Part shown: piece by piece, positions 45,440 to 56,924 of the stretch
Layout of the letters: every line of letters starts with the position of its first letter
Numbering within the stretch: the stretch's first letter is position 1
From: Acanthosepion pharaonis
Lineage: Eukaryota > Mollusca > Cephalopoda > Sepiida > Sepiidae
Length of the DNA stretch: 64,000 nt
Direction: 5' to 3'
Assembly: GCA_903632075.3 (NCBI GenBank)
Contig: CAHIKZ030004135.1
Span: forward strand, 1,907,001 to 1,971,000
Made by a program: the position numbers and the translations under genes
Notes under the pieces: model-generated
Told to the model about the DNA's origin: nothing
Databases searched by the model: none
What the model saw: only the letters and a program-made list of their open reading frames with translations

Positions 45440-46440
45440 TAGTATTAATATGAAAAATCTGCTCAGCCTATGCTTCTCCAACTACTACAGGTCCCACGTA
45501 GAAAATATTTAAAAAGTTACTAAACCCAATATATATGTCCTTTATGTAGACAATATTTTTATTTTAGCGAAAACCACATTAAAAATAAACTCCATCCTTA
45601 AATCTGCCTATGAGTATAGTAAAAAAATATCCATTCTTAGATATACTCATAGAATTCAGTAATAACACATTCACCATTTCATTATACAAAAATACACTAG
45701 CAAACACTCTTGCCACTTTAATTTTATAAGTAAATGCCCACAAAGATATAAAATAGTAGTTATAAAAAATTCCTAAAGAGAGCATACAAGAATGAATCCT
45801 CACATCCCCTTTTCCTTAAAGAACTCAATAATGTAAAACAAGTACTAGTTAACAATGGTTTTCCTAACTACTTCATCAACCACCAGATTAGACTATTTCT
45901 TTCAAAATAACTAATAACATGCAGATAAAAACAATAACATTAACATATTCAACAAAAGCCAAATAAATGTCAATTATAAGCAAGACCCATTTTCTCTTAA
46001 AAGTATTATATATAAATAGACAACTCCAGTTGACCAGAGCAAGAAACTTAAATTAATTATCTATTACAAAAAATTTAAAACAGCTAATGTTATCATCAAA
46101 AATAACAACACACCCACAAAATCGAAACTACAAAGAACTAACATTATTTATGAGTTCAAATGTGCTTTAAGGAACTGTGTACCTGATCAAACCAGTTTTA
46201 AATAACTATATTGATCATAATACTACATGACTATCTAGACAACTCACATTACATCTACCCAGCCATAGCTCAATTAGGGCTAATTTTAAAACACATAAAC
46301 ACCTACCAAACTCCATCCAAAAGATTTTAGTAGAAAATACAAGTATAATAGCCTTATCCACCTGTAAAAACAGATTCAAAATAATGGAATAAACAATAAA
46401 AAAGAAAAGCCAACACTCAATGACATTAACTATGAACATG
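45440..46440 (+). mobile_element. Penelope-like element: RT end plus GIY-YIG domain
   Basis: Plus-strand pieces in order: NIYVLYVDNIFILAK near 45527 (RT catalytic box YVDD, here YVDN), FLDILIEFSNNTFTISLYKN near 45640 (the F.D..I....SVYRK block), HTPTKSKL, then NIIYEFKCALRNCVP near 46140 (start of the GIY-YIG domain), LSRQLTLHLPSHSSIRANFK near 46235 and ENTSIIALSTCKNRFKIME near 46335. This is the C-terminal half of a Penelope-type protein. Asp-to-Asn in the catalytic box and several frameshifts show it is dead. Confidence 0.82.
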
Positions 46441-46517
46441 GTCACAATGTGCTGACCATGTTTGGGAAATAAAATATTCTTATAACTTCAGACACACACA
46501 AAAAACCCATATATCCA

Positions 46518-46722
46518 GTTAATGGATACTCATATTTAAGTAGGCACTCTGTTTATTTATTAAACAGTATATTTATTTTTGTCTACCTGTCTGAATGTTC
46601 AAGAAATTTTATTAAGGAAAGCTTTGCACTCTCCAGCAGGATTTGAATCTGTGTCCTCCAGGGCATGTAGGAGCTATGGTTAAGTAGAGCTTGCTCTAAC
46701 CAACTTAGCTACAGAGAACAGT
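46518..46722 (-). repeat. tRNA-derived SINE, family A
   Basis: On the minus strand: head tctctgtagctaagttggtt with B box agattcaaatcctgc, then the family body acattcagacaggtagac, ctgtttaataaataaacaga and tacttaaatatgagtatcca. The head differs from the 4233 copy, so the family has more than one subtype. Confidence 0.8.
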
Positions 46723-48124
46723 TGGTCAGACAAGGCCAAATTGTGTGGTTTTAAGGGAGATTTCTCTCATCATGGATCTCTCAACATTTTCATCTCCAGA
46801 CATAAGCAAAGAGAATTTTTAGAATTAATTTTTTATATATATATACTTACCTGTATTAGAGGAACCAAAATTAAAATTTTACTAAAACATTTTCATGATA
46901 AATATAAACAGAAAAATGATTTAAATTAAAAATAGAATTTCTTTTGTGTGTGCATGTGTCTCTGTACATGTGTGAGAATGTATATATGTATGTTTGTGTG
47001 TGCATATGTTTGCATATGTGAGAGAAAGAGAAAATATTTTAATAACCTATGTCTACTAAATGTTGTCAAGTCAGTATTGATATGTTTGGAATTATACTAA
47101 ACATATCTATTAAAAATCCTTTTTGGAAAAAAATTGAAGCGATTTGATATTTGCTAATGTCTTTTTATTATTTTAAAACATATGAAAATGAAATAATATT
47201 TTTAGGAATTTGTATTACTTACAAATAAAACTTTAACAAGCTCCCTACCATATTGAATGGAATGGATGGTTTAGCTTAAAAGGGTTAATAACAAAGGTCC
47301 TTCTGTATTCCAACAATACTAAAACTTGTTTGTAGTACTTGTAGCAATCCTACTTTAGGTACAATGAATTGTCAGTGACTTACAAATATTTTCACATAAT
47401 TTCCAGAGAAAAATAATGATGCATCAGATCACTTAGGACATAAAGAATGTGTGTATTACTAATTTTATTTACATATTAGGATAGCAGAAGGATTATATAT
47501 CATCAGTGGTCATAGTTGTAAGGTAGTAACCCAACTATTAAATAGCTTTTCATACTAATGACAATCAAAAGAGTTGAATTATCAAGTTATACAAGTTAAA
47601 AATCATCCTGTCAGTTTTTCATAATTTAATCAAAAGTGTCAATAAAAATTTCATGCCAGTCTTTAATTAAATCAGTTTAACCAAACCCGAGCAATTAGTT
47701 TTAGAAAACTGAAGGCCATTACAAATGTCTCTGAAATCAAAGTGGGAAAAAGAAAGAAAGAAGCCTGTTTATGAGTTATGAAAATATTGCCACACCATAT
47801 GACTTCAAGTCTTTTTCCTATTATCAGTCATCATTCTTCAATGAAAAAGAGAAAATAATTCTCTAAACAAATATGCTAGAAAAATGTCTAAGAGAATAAG
47901 ATTTGGTCAATATATAGCTGACAGTCTGACAAAATATAGTATATTTTATAACAGTGTTCAATATACATTGATACTAGATGAAATTTTAAAAGGGCAAATT
48001 AAAAATGATTTCTCATTCAAAAAGTTGCAGCAATAAAAGAAAAGAGACTTATACAACATAGCAGCTAAAAGAGTCAAAAGCAAAAATAGAAACATGATTA
48101 ATATTCATCCTGGTAAGGATTTTA
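46723..48124. other. Unassigned AT-rich DNA
   Basis: A GT/AT-rich stretch lies at about 46945-47015. No gene or repeat homology recognised over 1.4 kb. Confidence 0.5.
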
Positions 48125-48445
48125 ACAGTGACACAGTGGAGTAATGGATAGCAGTTCAGATTGAGGAATTAGAGAGCCAAGTTCAAATTCCAGTCAAATC
48201 CATTACATTCACTTACGTGCTAATACCCTTGGGAAAGGTATGAATCCTCTTCTTCTCCACCCACCTCCAGCTATAGGTAAATAGCAGAACAGACTGGGTT
48301 CTATAGCCTTGGATGGCAACTGGTCTACTGCAGAAAGAAATGGTAACCTACTGTGGAAAATATCTGCCTCATCAGTCATGTATCGAAAGATACATGATCG
48401 CCTAAGTGTGTATCACACATGGCACATAACTGACTGACTTTATAG
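48125..48445 (+). repeat. tRNA-derived SINE, family B (well preserved)
   Basis: Head gtggagtaatggatagcagt with B box caagttcaaattccagtc. The body is shared almost base for base with 51819-52123, including atacccttgggaaaggtatg, a perfect hairpin atgtatcgaaagatacat, and the end cacataactgactgact. Confidence 0.85.
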
Positions 48446-48656
48446 ATATTCCTCAGTGAAACATTCTTATGCCTAAATAAAGAGAAACTGATCATGGTTA
48501 GTGTGGTGATTATGCAAGCCATTAATAGTAAAGTCATTCATTATTGCTTGCTCAATGAATAGGACAACGTTTCAAGAAATGAAGCATATACAGAATTATA
48601 TAATTTATTATCTAAAAATTGACAACCAATTTAATTGGAAGTTTACTTTACTGTTT

Positions 48657-48660
<4 letters not shown>

Positions 48661-48706
<46 letters not shown>
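48661..48706. repeat. (TA)n microsatellite
   Basis: About 23 TA units. Confidence 0.96.
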
Positions 48707-48889
48707 TAGCATAGTACCTATAAAAAAATCACAGAACTCTTTGCATACTAAATGATATTTCTATTTTGGATCAGAGTATTTGTGGTCTCTTCCTAAAATC
48801 AAAGTGCCATTTCCTGGTTCTCAGTCTAGGTATCTGTGCACTCTGCTTTAGATCATCCCTAGCTCTAAAAATATGCAAAAACTATGGTT

Positions 48890-49058
48890 AAATTGTTGCC
48901 ATTTTATATTTTTAATTTTACACAGGCACATTGTTTTTGATTTTGTCAACTGCAGAGTATAGTAGGGTCAGTTGGGCATCATCTGTGAGAAAAAGAGCAC
49001 CGTAACACAATTCACTCCACCAGAAATTTGGAAACAGCATGTTGTACTGCTTGGCATT
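48890..49058 (+). mobile_element. 5' fragment of the cagggtg-type mariner
   Basis: Close match to about 5412-5580, including MTQFTPPEIWKQ (first codon ATG changed to GTA) up to the codons for LLGIH. It stops abruptly where a TA/CATA microsatellite begins at 49059. Confidence 0.88.
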
Positions 49059-49450
49059 CATATATATATATATATACATACAAACATACACACATACACA
49101 TATACACGCACACACATATACAAACATATATACATATATACCCCCACATATATAAACATATATACATATATACCCCCACATACATACACATAAACATACA
49201 GAAGTACACGCAAATAGAAATATATATGCACACACACACCCAGATATATATATACATATACATATATATTTCCCTCCTTCTCTTTTTCTTTCCTTTCCCC
49301 TCCTATTCCTTTCTTTTTCCCTCTTTCTCCTCTTTTTGCTTTTTTCTTCCACCTTCCTTCTTTTTATAAAAATAACCTACGTACATATATATACATCTAT
49401 CAGTAAAAACACATGCATACACATACACACACACACACATGCGAACATGA
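49059..49450. repeat. Compound TA/CATA/ACAC microsatellite and pyrimidine tract
   Basis: CATA and TACA units with a duplicated ~42-bp segment around acatatatacccccacata, then a T/C-rich tract at 49265-49365 and (CA)n at about 49418-49440. Confidence 0.92.
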
Positions 49451-49619
49451 ACAACACAGTACATGTACACCAACACAAACCCACCGGAGGACCATCAGGT
49501 AATAAAAGTAATAATCTATTAGACTTACAGTGACATATTATTATCGTTGAAAGTATTACAACCCCTATAGTAAGTTAAATTTATAGCGATGTTTACAGTT
49601 AACGGTTAGTTCATATCGT
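49451..49619. other. Unassigned
   Basis: Possibly the 3' untranslated end of the next element. Confidence 0.4.
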
Positions 49620-50520
49620 TGATTTAAGAAGTGGGTTATATTTTTAAATCTAATTATTTCAAATTTTTCATTAAGGCATAGATAGCAAGGGGCATATAAG
49701 GAGTTATATGTTCAGGCTCTCTTGATTAATTTCCATTTAACAGTAGGTGTTTTTTTCTTTTCTTTTAGACTCCAAAAATACTTGGATAATGAAGTCTTGT
49801 ACTTATAATTACTGCTATTAAAAGATTGCATATGTCCCCGCTAACATTCCTTGAGTAAATTCATGGTGCTACCAATGTAAAGTTTTTGATATTTGGGTTT
49901 TCTAGTGTAGAGATTGTACTAAGATAAACTACAGAACTAGTCAAACAATTATTCTGTAGTGGACAATTATTTGGATTCCTACAATTGCACAAGTTGTTAT
50001 TCATGTCATTATACTTAGTAATACTACTTGCAACCTGGTGAGTAGTCAAGTTTTTTGAGTCCCTATACTTGTTAAAGACTCAGTTGTTATGTTTTTTTAA
50101 TTATTTTCTCTAGGTTATCTGTACAACTATAGCTTAATTTAAGGGTATTAGGATTAAATATTTTACTAAGTCGGTTAGTTTTGGTATCGGGGAAATGTTT
50201 CTTGATGAGGTTTAGAAATATACGTCCTAATTTAGTTTTAACCATTATATTGAAAGGGGGAGTAAACCAAATGATTTTTCTAGATCTTCTTTTCTTATAA
50301 CGGTTATAATTAACAGGGTTTCTATATTGAATAGTGGTACCCATGTATCCACTATTTTTAAGGGCAGAATTGTAAAAATCATGATGTTTATTAAAAACCT
50401 CTTTGTTAGAAGAGTTAGTACTAATCCTAAGTCCACTGGAGGAGAGTATGTGCTTGATAACTGAAGTGGGGTGGTTGGAATTGGGATGCACATATACTGG
50501 GTTGGAATTATCCTGAAATA
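49620..50520 (-). mobile_element. Penelope-like element, third type, with GIY-YIG domain
   Basis: Minus strand from 50520: PVYVHPNSNHPTSVIKHI, ISTNSSNKEVFNKHHDFYNS, ALKNSGYMGTTIQY and RKIIWFTPPFNIMVKTKLGR, then LKLSYSCTDNLEKII in one 134-codon open frame (50491-50087). After a frameshift come CNCRNPNNCPLQNNCLTSSV with VYLSTI (zinc-knuckle-like Cys cluster and start of GIY-YIG) and SLKEKKKTPTVKWKLIKRA. This is the C-terminal part of the PLE lineage with the CxCR...CPL...C cluster before GIY-YIG. The RT core would lie above 50520 but is not recognisable. Confidence 0.85.
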
Positions 50521-51089
50521 CATGATAAAATATTTTAGCTATCTCTAGAATGTTTAATAAGTCTTACCTCAGCAGTGTTTCTAATGAATGTATATATGAA
50601 TTCTATCCACATCTCAGTTATAATCATTGGCTGATGCACATAATAACCCAAGTTTAAAAGCATTAATTTTTCAGGTTAAAGGTTGTCATAACCTTCTTTC
50701 TTGTGAGTAAAGATTAAATATTTTGATTGTACAATACTGGCAATTATACCTTCAGTTATTAATATTAACCCCTGAGCTATTATATAGGACTTGCAAATGG
50801 TAGAAGGCAGAAAAAAATTATCAAATGCTAATCATTGCTACTATCTGCTTTCTGATCTTAATATGGCTGCAGACAAAAGATCACTTGGTACAAAAATATA
50901 TTTTGATTGCATTTTACAGTTGGTGAATTTGTAAGTTTATTCTTGTTAGACTGTAATTAGTGAAGATAATTTCATGCAATGCATCATTAAATGATTTAAA
51001 TGCACAAATCTGCTCAAATTTGGACAGAATTAGCTGGAGTTTTTCTTTTATACTAATGTTCACCCAATACAAAATCCAAGAGCCACTCA
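50521..51089. other. Unassigned AT-rich DNA
   Basis: Nothing recognised. Confidence 0.5.
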
Positions 51090-51420
51090 AAGTAGAGGAT
51101 TACTGTATGGTGTTGTATGAATGTAAGAAAGGGCAAGAAGGGAAATTCATGAACTACACAGGAGATTGTAGTGATTGGGAAAATATCCTACCAGAAGTTT
51201 TGGGGAATATGCTGTCTGAATTGAACTTACTTCTTACTATTGGAATATGTAGAGAATGGGGATGATTCACCCTTGTTTACATGGCATAGTGGCTCCAAGT
51301 TGAAAAAGTCAGGGGTTGTCGAACTAAGGAATGTAGCTTATCAGAACACATGCCATGGAAGTAGTCATAGAACTGCAAGAGGCACAGAGGATCACAACAT
51401 TTCGTCTATGGGAAAAGGGG
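51090..51420 (-). mobile_element. LINE RT C-terminus, family 2
   Basis: Minus-strand pieces: FYDYFHGMCSDKLHSLVRQP near 51370, then RSKFNSDSIFPKTSGRIF near 51220. The plus-strand sequence 51221-51260 closely resembles 9960-9995 in the P-nested copy. Badly decayed. Confidence 0.6.
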
Positions 51421-51683
51421 CTGTAGGGTGGAAAATAATTCATCAACTTTGGTTGCAGTTGAACTTGGTATATGTAAATGTTCTTTCATTAAAGTTACTA
51501 ATTTGACAACATAAAAGATGTCAGGAATGTTCTCCCGAGATAGAACTTAGTTTATTTTAATAAAATTTCTTATAAAGGGATAGATTATATGATAAAAGTG
51601 ATTATAACAGGCAACAGCTGCAAGGAATTGTTTTACAATGAGAATAAGGACAGCAAACAAGAATTTTTTTTTTTTTTTTATCA
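51421..51683. other. Unassigned
   Basis: An A/T homopolymer at about 51664-51679 borders the SINE palindrome. Confidence 0.5.
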
Positions 51684-52398
51684 CTTTAAACATTATTTTT
51701 AATGGATACTCATATTTGAGTAGATGCTCCATTTATCTTTTTAACAGTATATTTATTTATTATTGCCTACCAGCCTGAATATGCAAGAAATCCTATTAAA
51801 GAAAAGTATGTACTCTCTAGGAGGCATGGTGGAGTAATGGATAGCAGCTCAAATTGAGGAATCGAAGAGACATGTTTAAATTTCAGTCAAATCCATTACA
51901 TTCACTTACATGCTAATACCCTTGGGAAAGGTATGAATCCTCTTCTTCTCCCCCTAGCTATGGGTAAGTAGCAGGACAGACCGGGTTCTATAGCCTTGGA
52001 TGACAATTGGTCTACCACAGAAAGAAATGTCAACCTACTGCGGGAAAAATCTGCCTCATCAGTCATGTATCAAAAGATACATGATCGCCTGAGCATGTAT
52101 CACGCATTGCACATAACTGACTGATGTACTCTCTGGCAGGATTTGAATATGTGTCCCTCTAGGCAATGAGAGACTGTCATTAGATCCAATGTGCTTTAAT
52201 CACATCTAACAACAGGTTATCTCTGCTCAGAGTGACACAGGTTCAAATACAGCCAGAGAGTACACAATTTTTTAATATGATTTCTTGAAAATTCAGGCTG
52301 GTAGATGAAAATAAATAAATATACCGTTTAATAAATCAGTGGAGCATCTACTCAAATATTAGTATCCACTAAAATAATGTTTAAAGTGATAAAAAACT
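51684..52398. repeat. Two family A SINEs head to head (large inverted repeat)
   Basis: The left copy is on the minus strand (51684-51818, continued at 52124-52215). The right copy is on the plus strand (about 52225-52398) and lacks the 5' half of the tRNA head. The arms match for about 170 bp each: gtactctctggc at the inner side, ctcaaatattagtatcca/aatggatactcatatttg at the outer side, and beyond the SINE bodies the flank atcactttaaacatta is also inverted (atgtttaaagtgat at 52378-52391). A transcript would form a long double-stranded stem around about 370 bp. Confidence 0.85.
51819..52123 (+). repeat. tRNA-derived SINE, family B, inserted in a SINE A
   Basis: Full-length copy bounded by an exact 11-bp target duplication, atgtactctct (51808-51818 and 52124-52134). 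It starts aggaggcatggtggagtaat and ends cacataactgactg. It is highly similar to 48125-48445. This is the cleanest insertion in the window and proves that family B was active after family A. Confidence 0.93.
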
Positions 52399-53224
52399 GT
52401 CAGATTGATAAATAAAAATCCATTTCTTTAGAAAATAGAGTTAAATGTTAATTAACTAAATGTTAATCCTTATATTATTTTCCATATTAATATATTTTTT
52501 ATACTAACTTACAAGCCTACACTACTGCAATATACATTGAATCTACTGTTACATATTACCTTGCTTGCCCATAGATTTTTGTAATGATTTGCAACTACCT
52601 ACACATGCTTTTAATGCTTTTAGAAATTCAACCATGAGAACTTTCTCTGTAGAAAATTATAAAGTATATGAGTTTTATAAAACCTTAAAAAATCTTATTC
52701 ACTGCAAAACTTAGTTCTATGTCAATTAATGAAAATAAATTATGTCCAAGGGTAAAAAATTCAACTAATATTTAACCATGAATAAATTTTTGTTATCTTT
52801 TCTCCAGCCAAGGTATTGTAAAATATAAAAGAGTAAATAACAGAGAAAAGCAATAAGTAGAAATAAAGGAATATTTTACAGGATAAATTCAGCTTTTTAA
52901 TTAAATAATTGAAAAGTAAGAAAATGTTCTGTTTCTGCAAAAATGTATAAACCACAATTTAATACTGAAAATTGTATTTATTCTTCTGTATTATTAAAAT
53001 AACTTGATAAAATTATATTTGTGGTAACTGAACTGAGTGTATAAACAACCATAATGTAATAAATGTTACTACCAAACTCATAATATTGATAATTCATAAT
53101 GATAATGTTCTTGGCACTGGTAACAATAATAATACATATGATGAATGTGATGATAAGAGTAATGATGTTAACTAGAGAAGTAAATCCTATATTTATGCTT
53201 CTGCTAATAGTAATAGAGAAATTA
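52399..53224. other. Unassigned AT-rich DNA
   Basis: Nothing recognised. Confidence 0.5.
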
Positions 53225-53830
53225 CACTGGTCTCCAATTTTTTCAAGTTGACTACTTCAGAAATGGAATGTGCCAATTCTTATGTATTCTGAAATGCTGA
53301 ATTTGAAAATGACCTTCAAATTAGATCATTGGCCCTAGACCTGGAGATATTTAGTCTGTTATGTCATACACATGAGTAGAATGGATATCTCCAAGAAAAA
53401 CAATTTTGCTTTGCAAAATCTTCTTTAATGTTCTGTTTTATGTAGGTTAGCAGAGCAATACACAAACACTTCAAGATGGCAATATGTGTGTCTATTGGAT
53501 AAAATACAACTGGAAAACTCTTCAGAAATATATGCAGAAGTAGCAATCAGCAGCATGATTAGTTGGTTCTCTCCAAATCATAGGCACTGCAAACCACATA
53601 GATTTTTTTGTTCCTGGTTAGCCACTGACAAAGATTTGTTGTACAGATATTACAGCATATGTCTAGTGTCCACTTCTTGCCTTGGTTTTGCATCCAATAT
53701 ACAGATGGTAAGCTTTTCTCAAAACAGGTGTTATATTTTGCTTTTGAGATGCAAAAGTCACTTCACCACACACATGGCAAAAGTTATCGACTTTGTTCAG
53801 ACATTCAGAGGAAATTTTTCACATCTCAGT
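53225..53830 (-). pseudogene. Relic of a Cys-rich protein family of unknown function
   Basis: Minus strand near 53780: LCHVCGEVTFASQKRNITPV and LRKAYHLYFGCKTKARSG, then a segment that matches W.PHICC..C...L..W, and WFAVPMIWREPTNHAANCYF with C near 53570. Many arthropod and lophotrochozoan predicted proteins share the pattern C..CGE......ITP.....Y..YFGCK.......PH.CC......MPF.VPM.WREP..H..CYFC. Its function is not known to me. Below 53400 a degenerate continuation may correspond to the family's ELND.I......K.AELLGSRL region. Frameshifts and stops make it a pseudogene or a captured gene fragment, with an unusual Cys-Cys spacing that suggests zinc binding. Confidence 0.65.
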
Positions 53831-54537
53831 TAAATGTGTGAATACCTGAGTGAAAAGGAGAATAATAATTAATTTATTAGGAGAATAATTATATATAATA
53901 AGTTTATTAGGAGAATAATAATTAATCTGGCAAGGATAACAATTTTGATTAAATGTTCATATAAAACTTGTACTCTATTTTGAAAACTAGAGCTATTCAA
54001 CAATTTTGGATATTTCCAGGGTCCCAAAATTATCTAAAATTGGCTATTTTTACTTTTTGAAGCTTTTATGTTGTAGATCAGTGTTATCCGTCTTGAAGCA
54101 ATTGTTACAATAATAATGGTAATGAAAAGAGAAGGACCAAAGTAAAATTTCATCTAATGAGATAGGAATGTAAATTTAGGCACCTACAGAGAAATAATGG
54201 AGTAAAAGTAGTAATCGTAGAATGACAAGAAAATGGGTTCATTGTTTTAAGAGATAGTACATTTCATTCTTGTTTAAATGATAAAATAATTATATCAGAT
54301 CTGGATACATTTATTTAGCATTTCTTAACTGAATTTCTGGCATGAGGAGTTATCATTATTTACATTATTTACATTTTGACTTATGTTCTCAGCTGTCTTT
54401 GTAATTATTATCATGGCATTTCAGCCATTTGGCTCTCCATCCTCAATCAGGTCTATCCTGGTAGCCTTTAAGGAATAGTGAACTGAATCTTTTCTTCAAT
54501 CTACAGATTATGCTTGTTCAAGGGATATCTTCTCTTA
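53831..54537. other. Unassigned AT-rich DNA
   Basis: A short direct repeat (aggagaataataattaat) occurs at about 53859-53930. Nothing else. Confidence 0.5.
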
Positions 54538-54838
54538 ATAGCTTAATGGATTAAAGTCATCATTTGTGACTTTGGTTATATAGTAATTGTGAGTTCAATC
54601 CCTGAGGTTTAGATTAATTGAAAGCAAAGTGAGCAATGATTGATAAGTACTAAAAATAACAAGACAAGTTATCACTAGAATGATCTACCCCCATAGATTA
54701 AACAGAAGATCCGGTACAAAATTCCCTAAAGTTTACCCAGTTAGATAGACCTGAAGAAGGCTGGAGTGCATAACAGCTGAAACATTGTGATAATAACAAA
54801 CATGAGGATATTAGTCCAAATGTAGATAATGTAAGTAA
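54538..54838 (+). repeat. tRNA-derived SINE, family C, with hairpin-containing tail
   Basis: Degenerate head (taatggattaaagtcatcat; B box gtgagttcaatccctgag) and a body matching 24903-25140 (agaatgatctaccccca). The tail contains ctgaaga (54751-54757), a hairpin (ggctg...cagct) and gaaac (54779), then attgtgataataac, whose relative is also in the 24903 copy. The order resembles the hammerhead boxes CUGANGA-stem-GAAA, but no convincing stem III is present. Confidence 0.65.
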
Positions 54839-55075
54839 TTTCTTAACTGATTCTTTTTCATCTATGTGCCCTTTCTCTTCAAGGTCTGGGTGACCATGGC
54901 TCTCCAAAACTTCCAGTTTTTTGTAACCTTTAGTAAAGTTTGTCTTTTTGTAATATCGCTTAATCCCTGTTCTATCAACCATTTACACAATCTTGTTAGC
55001 TAGGCTAGGTAGGTTCTTGCTTTTCTCAGTCTCTCTTGTCTTCAATATGTCCTACAAGTGTCAAATGAGAAAGTT
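54835..55075 (-). mobile_element. LINE RT C-terminus, family 3
   Basis: Minus strand: LVGHIEDKRD, LASLTRLCKWLIEQG in one frame and MVDRTGIKRYYKKTNFTKGY with KKLEVLESHG in another. Together they match the LTG...GKR.RGRQ...L.KW..EQG......TLL.ATKDRKLWRAM C-terminus. The copy directly abuts the SINE C end. Confidence 0.7.
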
Positions 55076-56034
55076 TAATTTACTGATATTCAGACACTTT
55101 TATCTTCTTTTAAATTACAAAACAACTTTGTATCTAAAATATTTTTATACCAAATAATGTTTTTTTTTGTTTTGATTTTTTTTGTTTTTCAATAAGATGT
55201 CAGACATGTTATTTTCAAATGAATAAATGACAATAATCTTTAGTATTTACTATTTTCTTTTTTCAGTCAGTTATCAACAAATCTTTCAATTTAACTCAGC
55301 ATGAAATATTGATCAGTGGATAGCATAAAAATACTTTGGTTCTATTCTCAGAGTTTGGCAAGCAAAGTGAGTCGATCATAACTCATTTAAAAAGAAAAAA
55401 AAATTAATTTTTTACTTGCTCTCTTATTCAAAATCCATTAAGAAAACTTCAATATGCCTAAAAACATTTTTCTCATAAAAAGAAGTACTGTCGATTGATG
55501 AGTGAAATGTATTGAATACAGTATAAAAAGAAAAGAAAAATGAATTCAAGTTATTCTGTGATATTTTATAACTCTTAATTTCCCAGCTTTATTTTGAAAA
55601 TGTTTATTTTTTCTTTTTAAATTAACTTCTATGTATCCTCTTTGTTAACTCTAAGAAATTAATAATCAAATAATGTTGGTAAAAATTCACTGTTAGTAAT
55701 ATTATTTTTTAAATTTCTTAAATAAAGATTAGTACAGAATGGTGGTCTGTGACATTTGACAAAGGAACAATGCTGGAAAAGATAGCAATGAAACAGTTGA
55801 ACAAGAAGAATAAGGAATAGCTACTGTAACTTGTAGGCTTTCATTGCCTCATCAATAAAGCAGCTGAGGAGTTAAGAAGGCTTCCTAAAAAAAATGAAAA
55901 CAGAAACTGACCAAAAACTTAATAATAATTCATAATTTACACCTCTATCAATGAAGAATATTTGCAAAGAAAAAATTATTATTATTATTATTATTTTATT
56001 TTTATTTTTGTAATCGTTTCAACCCCCCCCCCCA
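55076..56034. other. Unassigned AT-rich DNA
   Basis: (TTA)n at about 55976-55997 and a poly-C run at 56023-56033. Nothing else recognised. Confidence 0.5.
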
Positions 56035-56660
56035 ATCAACAATGCCACTAGAATGCAGGGGTTATTGGGAGTGAAAAGGAATGAGAAGACTTTAGTGAGT
56101 AGCAGTGAGGAAAGAACAATAAAGGAACAGGGTTCAAGAAAACAGAAGATGATGATTGATGTTGCATTAAAATTTTTGAAGATTGTAGGTGGTAGGGATG
56201 CAAGAAATTCAAAGGGATTTCTTCAGGTGAGAATTTTGGAAAAGAAACTGTTAGAATAGAAATGGTGGTTGTGTCCATCTAGTTCAACAGTAAAATGGTG
56301 AAACCTAGTTGTTAATCATTCACATGCTTAAATTCATGTAGTTGAAACAGTAGGCTAAAAAGCTCATCAGAACAATTGTCATGAAAATATTTGTAGAAAA
56401 CACAGAGGGAAGCTAATCATATCAGTGGAAAAGTGACAGAAGTCAAAATGCCAGGTCATGATCGGTTACATTACAGACACTTCTTTGAATCTCGAGATAT
56501 ATAGCAGGAGCACCAGACTAGATATGGCAGTAATATTCAATGCATGAATGAATGATAAATTCATAAATGTGCAAAATGGAATCTGACAAGAAATATTTTC
56601 TGTCCTGACACAGTAAACCAACTTTTCCAACAGTAGATGTAGCAATTGATTCAATATAGT
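56035..56660 (-). mobile_element. LINE 3' end, family 1
   Basis: Minus strand: ILHIYEFIIHSCIEYYCHI near 56560, SGAPAIYLEIQRS, then a segment equivalent to FYKYFHGNCSDEL near 56370 and a frameshifted C-terminus at about 56250-56130. Same order as the 2520-3475 copy. Confidence 0.72.
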
Positions 56661-56924
56661 TATTATTATTATTAACATTAATGATGACTAGGAATACTTA
56701 GATGTTTCAGAAGAATAACTTAGTTTTACTTGAGCAGGAAATTTTCTCTTTTGTAGAAAACAATACTTGGAATTTTATTTTTCATTGTCAGGATTGATTT
56801 TTCACCATCTTTCCTTACAATTAATATTCCACATGTGTAGTTGTAAAATCACAGTAGCATCATCTATGAATTTTGTAGAAGGCATGTTATCATTAAACCT
56901 GAAGAAAATCATTACTACTTCTAT
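56661..56924. other. Unassigned
   Basis: Nothing recognised. Confidence 0.5.
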
